DNA of 17,466 nt from CAZPRQ01 sp964589415 (GTDB taxonomy: Bacteria; Patescibacteriota; Doudnabacteria; UBA920), in assembly GCA_964589415.1 (NCBI GenBank), contig CAZPRQ010000026.1, positions 1 to 17,466 of the forward strand. Reading direction: 5' to 3'. Below, one piece after another: positions 1 through 7,313 of this stretch. Every line of letters begins with the position of its first letter. Positions within the stretch are counted from its first letter, which is position 1. Under the pieces are notes generated by a model, which worked only from the letters and a program-made list of their open reading frames with translations, had not been told where the DNA came from and did not search any database. A program made the translations under genes and the position numbers.

Positions 1-30
1 ATCTTTTTTTCACATATGTGAAAAAAAGAT
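1..30. repeat. Perfect 30-bp palindrome at the window edge
   Basis: Bases 1-15 (ATCTTTTTTTCACAT) are exactly the reverse complement of bases 16-30, so this is a perfect palindrome centred between 15 and 16. It has no spacer, seven T on one arm and seven A on the other. It could fold as an AT-rich hairpin with a small central loop, acting as a second bidirectional terminator after the hairpin at 68-94, or it could be a two-fold symmetric protein site. It starts at the first base of the window, so it may extend further left. No gene is visible between 1 and 104. Confidence 0.6.
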
Positions 31-65
31 AAAAGCATAATGAAAATACAAAATAATAAAACAGC

Positions 66-97
66 TTAAAAAAACAGCCTAAGGCTGTTTTTTTATT
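66..97 (-). terminator. Intrinsic terminator ending the minus-strand operon
   Basis: The stem is AAAAAAACAGCC (68-79), the loop TAA (80-82) and the matching arm GGCTGTTTTTTT (83-94). The GC-rich core CAGCC/GGCTG is flanked by A and T runs, so it can work in both directions. It lies 8-40 bases after the stop codon of the Nudix-like gene (stop at 105-107) and most likely ends the operon that starts near 6390. Confidence 0.85.
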
Positions 98-104
98 TTT
101 TAAA

Positions 105-623
105 TTAAATGTTGACCAAGGAAATTGAGTAATTTTCCGTATTTTCTACCTTTTCACCCGCACCGATTGGCAATGTAAATTCTCTTTGGAAATCCGGCAC
201 CAATGCTGGTAAATTTTTTAAATTATACCAGGCTCCGCCTGACGGCTCACCCTCTAACTCGACAGAAAACACCAATTGTACAAAATGCCCGCGCTTTTCT
301 TTGGTGTTCATAATAACGCCCTTTAATTTAAAAGATGATATGGAAGCTCCAAATTCTTTAATCCCAAGCCTGTTAAAAACGTCATTAAAATTTTCGCCTG
401 GACGCATTACTGAACCCGGGCAATGCAAAGCTCCGGCATATACTTCATTTTCTTCCCTAACAGTTAAATATACTTCGGTCTCACCCTGGGGATTTTTACG
501 AGTATAGACAGCTTCACATGCTACGGTTAGCGTTAACCGAGCCAACGCATTAAATAGTTCCGCGCCATATGGTTTATTCGGATTTACCCGGGTCAGTAAT
601 TTGGACAAAAAATTTTTAAACAT
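105..623 (-). CDS. Nudix-like hydrolase with a variant box resembling GDP-mannose hydrolase
   Basis: The product is 172 aa. A strand-rich core (residues 30-60) is followed by a Nudix-box-like segment at about 69-92: P69-G70-S-V-M-R-P-G-E77, seven residues, then R85-L-G-I-K-E90-F-G. Spacing matches the atypical box of GDP-mannose mannosyl hydrolase (PGGxxxxxE, x7, RL, xxx, EL, G) better than the canonical REUXEEXGU, but the first box glycine is serine. Canonical Nudix enzymes cleave nucleoside diphosphates linked to another moiety, using Mg bound by the box glutamates; several of those are absent here. It is the last gene of the operon, 48 bases after the SDR gene and just before a terminator. 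A role in nucleotide-sugar turnover is inferred from position; activity is uncertain. No clear Shine-Dalgarno precedes ATG 623. Confidence 0.65.
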   Translation of the reverse strand: MFKNFLSKLLTRVNPNKPYGAELFNALARLTLTVACEAVYTRKNPQGETEVYLTVREENEVYAGALHCPGSVMRPGENFNDVFNRLGIKEFGASISSFKLKGVIMNTKEKRGHFVQLVFSVELEGEPSGGAWYNLKNLPALVPDFQREFTLPIGAGEKVENTENYSISLVNI

Positions 624-671
624 GTTTATATTAATTTAAGTTGATTACCCCTGTATGGTCTTAAAAAATTA

Positions 672-1550
672 TTACTCATCAAACCCCAAACTCGCTTTGT
701 CTATTTTAAGCAAATTCTGTCTATAATATTCTACCATCTCCCCTATTGCCTGTTCGTGCGAAGTAAAAACAAAAGAGCCTAATTCATTTTTAAGCAGGCT
801 GTTATCACAAGTATACTCTTTACCCCATCCTTCCGTTTTTACCACAATATTTTTTTGTGTACCAGTTTTTTCTTTTATAATAGCCGCCAAGCGCAAAAGT
901 TCCACCGGCTCCCCCATGCCCGTGTTATAAAACTTATGTCGTGGCTCGCGGTCAATAAATGTTTTAATTATCCGGATTAAATCGTTCACGTACAAAAAAT
1001 CAAACTTCACATTCTGGCGAACAACTATGGACATGCCGGCTAACGCCCTGCAAATGGCATTGGAAATAAACCTGGTGGCATAGTCTTCATATTTGCCGAA
1101 TATGCCAAAGCACCGCAAATTCACAAAATGGTCATGCGCAGCTATATATTCCGAGACAAAATATTTAGCCTGCCCATATTCATCGGCAGGATACCGGCTG
1201 GCAAAATCGCTTTCTTTAACAAACACAATAGGCTCCTGCTTTCCGTATTCCGCGCCCGAGCCTAAAAAAATCATACGGCCAAACAAATTGCTGTTTTCTG
1301 CCAAATTCAAAAACATGCGCTTGTTAATGTCAAGCACATGGGCAACATGCGTTTGGTTCCTGGCTCCACCCAAATTGGCCGCGTGGATGACCAGATCAAA
1401 ATTATGCTCTGCCAAATAGCGCTGAACAGCCAAAGTATCGGTTAAATCTAACTCAGCATGTTTTGGGGTATAAAAATTGTAGTCTGCGGATAATTGTTCA
1501 ATTACATTTCTACCAACAAACCCCGACCCGCCAGTGAGTAAAATTTCCAT
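672..1550 (-). CDS. NAD(P)-dependent SDR epimerase/reductase for a nucleotide sugar
   Basis: This is an extended short-chain dehydrogenase of 292 aa. The N-terminal Rossmann motif is TGGSGFVG (6-13); the acid-loop region has HAANLGG (56-62); the catalytic region has GSGAEYG (97-103) and Y125-x3-K129. It looks most like the GDP-fucose synthase / 4-ketoreductase branch, so a keto-sugar reductase or epimerase is likely. I start it at ATG 1550: the Rossmann strand begins at once there, GAGG lies 8 bases upstream, and only one base separates it from the stop of the ThDP gene. An in-frame ATG at 1574 would add eight residues overlapping that gene. By analogy with YerF beside YerE, it may reduce the branched keto sugar made by the preceding enzyme; this is inference. 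Confidence 0.8.
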   Translation of the reverse strand: MEILLTGGSGFVGRNVIEQLSADYNFYTPKHAELDLTDTLAVQRYLAEHNFDLVIHAANLGGARNQTHVAHVLDINKRMFLNLAENSNLFGRMIFLGSGAEYGKQEPIVFVKESDFASRYPADEYGQAKYFVSEYIAAHDHFVNLRCFGIFGKYEDYATRFISNAICRALAGMSIVVRQNVKFDFLYVNDLIRIIKTFIDREPRHKFYNTGMGEPVELLRLAAIIKEKTGTQKNIVVKTEGWGKEYTCDNSLLKNELGSFVFTSHEQAIGEMVEYYRQNLLKIDKASLGFDE

Positions 1551-1551
1551 A

Positions 1552-3351
1552 TTATTCCTCGGGTAACGGCTCAATAACCATTTCTTGCTTAAAAGTTTCC
1601 CTGTCCAGAAAAGGATATAAGTCTTCCAAAGGCTTGCTTACCATGCGGCCATCGGGTAATTTTTTAGAAGAGATGGTCGGGACTATTTCCTGATCGCGAA
1701 TGCACATGACCTCACATACCACAGGACCTTTCATATCCAAAACTCGTTTAATTTTCTCGCCTAAATTTTCACTGCCTTCCATTTTTACATACTGTAAGCC
1801 GTACGCTTCGGCAATTTTTTGAGTACTAGGAAGGGAAACACCGTTTGTGCTGTCCGTACCATAAAGTCGCCCTTCAAAAATCTTCTTTTGCGTGGCACGA
1901 ATAGACAAATAACCGTCATTGTTCCAAACAAACAACTTTACAGGAAACTGGAATTCTTTAAGCACTTGCAGTTCCTGAATATTTAACTGCAAAGATCCGT
2001 CTCCCGTAATTCCTACCACCTCCCCTTTTCCCATTGCAGCGCTTATACCAATGCAGGCCGGAAGCGTAAAGCCCATTTCGGCTTGCGCGCCGGACAATAC
2101 TAGTCGCTGGGTAGTTTTCGCCTTAAACGTTTGGGCCGGAACATAAATTGCCGAACCGGCATCTGCCGCCACCACGCCGTTTTCCGGCAGTTGAGCGCAT
2201 AATTCATCTACAAAGTGGTAAAGATTTATTCCCTCTTGGCTGTTACGATACTGGGGCAAGCACACAGGATACGTCTGTTTCCAGTGCGAACATTTTTCAC
2301 GCCATTCTGTAAATGCATTTAACCCTTGAGGCTTAAAATTTTCTAAAAACCATTTGGCGTCCGCGTTTATAAATTGGTCAATCTTAATAGTCGGCTTTTT
2401 ATGCTCATTAGGATCTATGTCCACTACGGCAATTTTGGCGGCTCGGGCGAACTGCTTGGGCGAGTAGCCAATTACCGTAACACCCAAACGGCAGCCAATA
2501 CTTAAAATAAGATCCGCGTTCTGCATGGCAAAATTGCCAGCCCGATCGCCTTTTAGTCCGGTGCGCCCTATAAAGAGCGGATGATCTCCTGAAACATAGT
2601 CAGTTGCCAAATACGTGCCTACGAAAGGAATATTATACTTTTCAATAAACTTCTTAAATTCAGGCAAAGCGTGAGCCAACCTCACTCCATGACCGGCAAT
2701 TATTACCGGCCGCTTGGATGATTTAAAAAGCTCATTTAATTTTTGCAATTCCTCTGCTTCAGCTTCAGTTTTATAATCCGACGTAAGTTCGTCCGGGGAA
2801 AACCCTACCAAATTATTTTCATCTATGGGCGCGCCTTGCACATCAAGCGGTAAGTCTAACCAAACCGGTCCCGGCCGGCCGTGTGTGCCCAAATACATAG
2901 CCTTTTCCAAATGGTAGCGAATTTTGTCCGGTTCGGTAACCATAAGTGCATACTTGCATAATGACTGCACCACCGGAATAACATCGGCCTCCTGCACTCC
3001 GTACTGACGAAGAGGCACGCCCATAGCCGCCATCGTGTCGGGACGTTTTACTTGGCCTGAGATAAACATAACAGGAATATTGTCCTGCCAGGCATCCAAT
3101 AAGCCGGTTATGGAATTTGTCGCCCCGCAGCCGGTGGTAACATAAGTAGCGCCCCAACCGCCGGTGTATTTGGCATAAGCAAAAGCGGCCATGGCACCAG
3201 CCTGCTCATGATGGTTAAATATACCGCGAATATTTTTATTCTGCGCGGCAGCGTCGTTTAAAAACATAGCTCCTCCGCCGGTGAGCATAAATATATCCTT
3301 TACCCCCAAACGCTCTTCTAAAAATTTAGTAACATAATCTGCCACTCGCAT
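1552..3351 (-). CDS. Thiamine-diphosphate enzyme, acetolactate-synthase-like (YerE-type candidate)
   Basis: The product is 599 aa, the usual length for the acetohydroxyacid synthase superfamily. The N-terminal PYR domain carries the cofactor-activating glutamate in NHHEQAGA (E49). The central domain (about 195-345) is of the FAD/nucleotide-binding type. The C-terminal PP domain has the ThDP/Mg motif GDGS at 450-453 ending in N477-N478. A C-terminal tail with LPDGRMVSKPLEDL (565-578) is a feature I associate with homologues in polysaccharide loci rather than with amino-acid biosynthesis. Valine/isoleucine genes and a regulatory subunit are absent. In Yersinia, YerE of this family transfers an acetyl unit from pyruvate to a CDP-4-keto-deoxysugar; a similar carbon-branching role is inferred. 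Its Shine-Dalgarno AGGAGG is part of the preceding gene's end (AGG AGG TAA), so the two are translationally linked. Confidence 0.85.
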   Translation of the reverse strand: MRVADYVTKFLEERLGVKDIFMLTGGGAMFLNDAAAQNKNIRGIFNHHEQAGAMAAFAYAKYTGGWGATYVTTGCGATNSITGLLDAWQDNIPVMFISGQVKRPDTMAAMGVPLRQYGVQEADVIPVVQSLCKYALMVTEPDKIRYHLEKAMYLGTHGRPGPVWLDLPLDVQGAPIDENNLVGFSPDELTSDYKTEAEAEELQKLNELFKSSKRPVIIAGHGVRLAHALPEFKKFIEKYNIPFVGTYLATDYVSGDHPLFIGRTGLKGDRAGNFAMQNADLILSIGCRLGVTVIGYSPKQFARAAKIAVVDIDPNEHKKPTIKIDQFINADAKWFLENFKPQGLNAFTEWREKCSHWKQTYPVCLPQYRNSQEGINLYHFVDELCAQLPENGVVAADAGSAIYVPAQTFKAKTTQRLVLSGAQAEMGFTLPACIGISAAMGKGEVVGITGDGSLQLNIQELQVLKEFQFPVKLFVWNNDGYLSIRATQKKIFEGRLYGTDSTNGVSLPSTQKIAEAYGLQYVKMEGSENLGEKIKRVLDMKGPVVCEVMCIRDQEIVPTISSKKLPDGRMVSKPLEDLYPFLDRETFKQEMVIEPLPEE

Positions 3352-3357
3352 ATATAG

Positions 3358-4536
3358 TTACCTCCTCGACTCCAGCGCCATCCGGAGCCGTGTTAATCCT
3401 TCATGTATTCGTTCTCTAGAAGTAGCATAACATAACCTTACATAACCTTCACCGCTGGGACCAAAACAATTGCCGGGCAGCAACGCTACATTGGCTTTTT
3501 CCAAGGCAAACTCGGCAAATTCTTCAGAAGTCATGCCCGTTTCAGTAATATTCGGAAAAACATAAAAAGCACCACCGGGGGTTAAACATCTTATACCTGG
3601 CAGATTATTTAAACCTTCTACCAGCAAATCTCGCCGCGCTTTATATTCCGCCATCATTTTTTTTACCGGTTCCTGATCCCCTGTCATGGCCTCAAGTCCC
3701 GCATCTTGAATAAAAGGGCTCACGCATGAAGATGTTGTTTCCAATAAAAGCGCCATCTTTTCTATAACATCCGCCGGGGCAATACACACACCCAACCTCC
3801 AGCCTGTCATGGCAAAAGCTTTGGAAAAACCGTTGGCTAAAATTGTCCGCTCCCTGCAAGCGTCGCGTTTGGCAGGCGTATGGAAACGTGAAGTTTCATC
3901 AAACATCATACGCGAATAAATCTCATCACTATACAAATATATATCATGTTTTTCCGCCAACTCGGCCATTGCATCTATTTCTTCCGATGTCATAACCGAG
4001 CCGGTAGGATTTTGCGGGCTATTCATAATTATCAGCCGCGTCTTTTCCGTAATTCGTGCTTCAACATCCTTTGGATTCATGCGGAAATGATTTTTCTCCA
4101 AAAGCGGTACCGGCACGGCCTTTACGCCACAATAACTAATGGCTGCGTAATACGTGGCAAAACCGGGATCCGGCACAATGACTTCATCACCCGGTTCAAC
4201 AAGGCAAGCAATCGCGTAATAAATAAGTATGTTAGCTCCGGGAGCAATAAGAATTTGGTCAATGTCCGGCAAAAAACCGCGAGAATTATTTGTTGCATGC
4301 CTGACTGCCTCACGAAACTCAAAGCTTCCACGGGCGCTCTCATAATGCGTCCGACCCAATTTCAACGATTCTATCGCCGCGTCAACAATATGTTTTGGGG
4401 TAGAAAAATCAGGATCGCCAATTTGAAAATGAACAATATTTTTTCCTCCCCGTTCAAGCTCTTTCACTCTGGAAAGAACTTTAAACATAGGCTGGCCCAT
4501 AAGGCGTTGTGCGGCTTGGGTTAAGCGATAGCGCAT
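3358..4536 (-). CDS. PLP-dependent class I/II aminotransferase (AspC-like)
   Basis: This is a fold-type I aminotransferase, 392 aa from ATG 4536. Visible motifs are NSPQNPTG (172-179), SDEIYSRMMFDE (203-214), the PLP lysine K239 in NGFSKAFAMTGWRLG, and R367 in YVRLCYATS for the substrate carboxylate. A longer reading from 4641 would add 35 residues lying inside the upstream gene and unlike the family N-terminus, so I reject it. The gene starts 4 bases after the stop of the cytidylyltransferase-dehydratase gene. This subfamily acts on amino acids and 2-oxo acids, unlike the DegT type normally used to aminate sugars. It could recycle pyruvate/alanine for the ThDP enzyme next to it, or aminate a product; neither can be shown from sequence. 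Confidence 0.85.
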   Translation of the reverse strand: MRYRLTQAAQRLMGQPMFKVLSRVKELERGGKNIVHFQIGDPDFSTPKHIVDAAIESLKLGRTHYESARGSFEFREAVRHATNNSRGFLPDIDQILIAPGANILIYYAIACLVEPGDEVIVPDPGFATYYAAISYCGVKAVPVPLLEKNHFRMNPKDVEARITEKTRLIIMNSPQNPTGSVMTSEEIDAMAELAEKHDIYLYSDEIYSRMMFDETSRFHTPAKRDACRERTILANGFSKAFAMTGWRLGVCIAPADVIEKMALLLETTSSCVSPFIQDAGLEAMTGDQEPVKKMMAEYKARRDLLVEGLNNLPGIRCLTPGGAFYVFPNITETGMTSEEFAEFALEKANVALLPGNCFGPSGEGYVRLCYATSRERIHEGLTRLRMALESRR

Positions 4537-4540
4537 AAAA

Positions 4541-6367
4541 TTAAAAGTTAAAAAATTCTTTATACCACTCAAAAGTCTCGCGCACTCCTTCCTCAAACGA
4601 AAAGCGAGATTTCCAACCAAGCACCCTGGTGGCTTTTTCATAATTTAGGCTTTGAAATGGAATTTCATTAACCTGATTATTCACTATGGAAAAAGGACAT
4701 TGTCTGCCGGTAACCAGAGAAATTTTGCTAATTAAATCCAATACTGAAAAATTGTACCCGGTGCTAAAATTAAAAGCTTGGCCTTTTACCTGTTCCATGT
4801 TTTCAGCCAAAAGCACATAACCATCCACCACGTCTTTTACGTACACATAATCTCTCACAAACGTGCCGTCGCTACGAATTTCCAGCTTTTCACCCAACAT
4901 TTGGCTTTTCATAATACCCGGCACAATGCGGTTTAAATTCAAATCACCGGGCCCATAAATGTTACCGAAACGCGAAACCGCTACGGGTAAGCCGTAAGTA
5001 TTAAAATATGAAGTCGCGATTAAATCAGCACAGGACTTGGAAACGTCATAGGGGTGATCGCCGCCCAGTTTCTGGCTTTCCTTGGCATCCACGCAATCTT
5101 TGCCATAAGCCTTGTCGCTGGAGGCTACAACGACTCCCCGAATATAGGGACTCTGGCGGGCGGCTTCCAGCACGTTTACTGTACCCATTATATTTGTCTC
5201 AAAAGTCTCCTGGGGATTTATAAAAGCAGTCGCTACAATAGGCTGAGCAGCCAAATGGAAAATATACTGAATCTCATAGCGGCTAACTACGTCAAACACG
5301 CGCTTGGCATCATTTATATTACAATCTACGCAAACTACCCGGCGGTCCAGACCCTGCTTATAAAAATATGATTTTGAATTTTTTGAACGGATTGTGCAAA
5401 ACACATTAGCACCCAGCCCAATAAGTTTTTCCACCAAATGCGATCCCACAAGCCCAGTCCCGCCGGTTACCAATACGTTTTTTCCCCGCAAATGAGTAGG
5501 AATGGCAGTACCTGACAACTCCGTTTGTCGCGTTAAGGAAGGCAAATTTAATTCCGGCGCCTTGGGCACGGCCGGTTTTTCCCAAAGTTTCCAAAACGGA
5601 TCATCATGCCAATGCTGATTCATTTCTTCCACTTCTTTATAGGTATCCATGGCTTTCCATTTGCCTTCATGCTTGTACAACGCAATCTCTCCCTGTTCCG
5701 CAAGCGGTAAAAACGTTTCCTCCAGCATGCTGTCAGGTTTAATCCAATTTAAAATTTCATTTTTAAAAACCATAAATCCGCCATTTATAACAAAATTATA
5801 ATGGCTCGAGTTCTGGGCATACTCGCCAATTAAATTTTGACGGAATCCCTTTACCAGTCCCGTTATTTCGTCATGCTCCACAATGCCAAACTTCGTAAGC
5901 GGCCGCGCACCGGTTATAGTCGCAATCCTTCCTTTAGTCTCATGATAGCGAAGCAGGTCTTGAATATTTATATCTGCCACACCGTCGCCATAGGTAAGCA
6001 TAAAGTCTTCACCCTGCAAATAATTTTTTACTTGGCGAATTCGCTCTCCCGTCAGCGACTTTAACCCGGTATCAACAAAAGTAATTTTAAAATCATCCAA
6101 CCCGTTGTTGTGAAGTGTAATGCTGTTGTCTTTGGTGTTCAAAGTAAAATCGTGAGTAAAGGTACGAGCATTCAAAAAATACTCCTTTATCATGTTGCCC
6201 TTGTACCCCAAAGTCAAAATAAAGTCATTAAAACCATAATGAGCATAAATTTTCATAATATGCCACAATATCGGCTTACCACCCACTTCCACTAGAGGTT
6301 TAGGCTTAAATTCGGTTTCTTCTTTCATGCGGGTACCCTCGCCGCCGCATAGAATAACTACTTTCAT
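4541..6367 (-). CDS. Fused glucose-1-phosphate cytidylyltransferase / CDP-glucose 4,6-dehydratase-like protein
   Basis: The product is 608 aa with two full enzyme domains. Residues 1 to about 257 are an RfbF-type nucleotidyltransferase: GGEGTR (8-13), KPKPLVEVGGKPI (22-34), metal-binding YGDG (126-129), and a C-terminal WKAMDTYKEVEEMN segment. After a linker rich in P, L and T (about 260-292), residues 295-608 form an SDR: TGGTGLVG (301-308), HLAAQP (371-376), ASSDKAYG (415-422) and Y440-x3-K444. RfbF makes CDP-glucose from CTP and glucose-1-phosphate, and the dehydratase would make CDP-4-keto-6-deoxyglucose, so one chain could do two consecutive steps. The dehydratase half differs from classic RfbG (SSDKAYG instead of a TDKCYEN-type motif), so its exact substrate rests mainly on the fusion. 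It is the first gene of the operon, behind the promoter at 6394-6422. Confidence 0.88.
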   Translation of the reverse strand: MKVVILCGGEGTRMKEETEFKPKPLVEVGGKPILWHIMKIYAHYGFNDFILTLGYKGNMIKEYFLNARTFTHDFTLNTKDNSITLHNNGLDDFKITFVDTGLKSLTGERIRQVKNYLQGEDFMLTYGDGVADINIQDLLRYHETKGRIATITGARPLTKFGIVEHDEITGLVKGFRQNLIGEYAQNSSHYNFVINGGFMVFKNEILNWIKPDSMLEETFLPLAEQGEIALYKHEGKWKAMDTYKEVEEMNQHWHDDPFWKLWEKPAVPKAPELNLPSLTRQTELSGTAIPTHLRGKNVLVTGGTGLVGSHLVEKLIGLGANVFCTIRSKNSKSYFYKQGLDRRVVCVDCNINDAKRVFDVVSRYEIQYIFHLAAQPIVATAFINPQETFETNIMGTVNVLEAARQSPYIRGVVVASSDKAYGKDCVDAKESQKLGGDHPYDVSKSCADLIATSYFNTYGLPVAVSRFGNIYGPGDLNLNRIVPGIMKSQMLGEKLEIRSDGTFVRDYVYVKDVVDGYVLLAENMEQVKGQAFNFSTGYNFSVLDLISKISLVTGRQCPFSIVNNQVNEIPFQSLNYEKATRVLGWKSRFSFEEGVRETFEWYKEFFNF

Positions 6368-6393
6368 ATGATTTTATTACAAATTGACTCTTA

Positions 6394-6422
6394 ATTGTAC
6401 AAATTTGCAGGCATTTGGTCAA
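6394..6422 (-). promoter_or_regulatory. Sigma70-type promoter for the CDP-sugar operon
   Basis: Read on the minus strand, TTGACC (6417-6422) is followed by a 17-base spacer and TACAAT (6394-6399). Each hexamer has five of six consensus matches. It sits in the 60-base gap between the glycosyltransferase stop (6428-6430) and the fusion-gene start (6367), leaving a leader of about 20 bases. The match suggests a separate transcription start for the fusion, aminotransferase, ThDP, SDR and Nudix-like genes. Confidence 0.6.
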
Positions 6423-6427
6423 AGAGG

Positions 6428-7309
6428 CTATTTAGCCAACCCTAAACGCTTTTTAACGCTTAAATTGATATTTTTAGCTAATATCAAACCATACACTATT
6501 GCCCTATTTACCCATGCAGCTAAAATAATTTTTGCGTGAAGGGCTGATGGTTTTAAAAATTCCAGCCAGGAATAGCCTAAGCGCATTTGCCAAATAAACT
6601 GCCTGGAGTGAGCGCCTTTACCGCCCGCGTATTGTGCCTCGGCATGAACCGTAAGTTTATTGCCGAAAAATTTTCGAAAGGCAATATTAAGCAAAGTCAT
6701 ATCGTGCCGAAACAACTTGCAATCCCGCCAAAACGGATTTTTATTTACCCCTTTATTTCTCCAGGCTTCTGCCGGTGAAAACCCCAGAGCGAGGCCCATG
6801 CTGGCGGCTTCAAAAATCCAATCAATGGCTTCTTGTGCGGGACCTTGTTTGGAAAAACCAAATATACCCGCGTGTAAATTTTGAAGGTTCCCCAATTCCG
6901 AAGATAAACCAAACATGGCCTGGTAAGTCCCGGGTACAATATCGTTAAAAACTCCACCCTGATAAATTAAAAACATACCGTCATGTTCAATAGCTTCAAA
7001 AACTTCGTCTAGAGGTCTTAAAACCTGACACCCGGCGTCCAAATAAAAATTCAAATCCGCAAACGGATGTTTAAATATATACGGTTTCCAGGTATAACAA
7101 CTCCGCCAAAAAGGCACAAACTGAGGCATTTCAAGCACCGTGACTCCGGGAATTTTTTCCAATTCCTTTTTAAAAGTCCATAGCAAGCCCAAATTATAAA
7201 TGTACACCGGAGGGTGCTGGGGAAAATTCTTTTTTATTGACCCCAATAAATTAATAAGCGATGGAAAAAATTTATTGGAAGCGGAAGTTATAATAGCTCG
7301 ACTTTTCAT
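6428..7309 (-). CDS. Putative GT-A-fold glycosyltransferase
   Basis: The product is 293 aa and the family is only loosely recognised. The N-terminus (RAIITSASNKFFPSLINLLGSI, 4-25, shortened here to its ends) resembles enzymes that process a nucleotide-diphospho-sugar. YTWKPYIF (72-79) is followed by FYLDAGCQVLRPL (88-100), in which YLDAGC takes the place of the metal-binding DxD of GT8-like and related transferases. HAGIFGFSK (145-153) is typical of the acceptor-side region of such enzymes. The C-terminus has a hydrophobic stretch (about 258-280) that could associate with the membrane. It starts 4 bases after the flippase stop and ends the flippase operon. Transfer of a sugar to the lipid-linked repeat unit is inferred; donor and linkage are unknown. 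Confidence 0.6.
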   Translation of the reverse strand: MKSRAIITSASNKFFPSLINLLGSIKKNFPQHPPVYIYNLGLLWTFKKELEKIPGVTVLEMPQFVPFWRSCYTWKPYIFKHPFADLNFYLDAGCQVLRPLDEVFEAIEHDGMFLIYQGGVFNDIVPGTYQAMFGLSSELGNLQNLHAGIFGFSKQGPAQEAIDWIFEAASMGLALGFSPAEAWRNKGVNKNPFWRDCKLFRHDMTLLNIAFRKFFGNKLTVHAEAQYAGGKGAHSRQFIWQMRLGYSWLEFLKPSALHAKIILAAWVNRAIVYGLILAKNINLSVKKRLGLAK

Positions 7310-7313
7310 ATAG

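Noticed and set aside
1093..1419. Open frame of 108 codons on the plus strand inside the SDR gene
   Set aside because: It lies wholly opposite a well-supported SDR gene, has no family-like pattern and no ribosome site.
1552..3351. Acetolactate synthase for branched-chain amino-acid synthesis (ilvB)
   Set aside because: No small subunit, ilvC or other amino-acid gene is nearby, and the gene is embedded in a nucleotide-sugar operon with a tail typical of polysaccharide-locus homologues.
3946..4524. Open frame of 192 codons on the plus strand opposite the aminotransferase
   Set aside because: The minus-strand frame has all aminotransferase motifs; the opposite frame has an unlikely composition and no recognisable domain.
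3358..4641. Longer aminotransferase start at 4641
   Set aside because: The extra 35 residues lie within the 3' end of the preceding gene and are unlike the family N-terminus; ATG 4536 gives the normal length.
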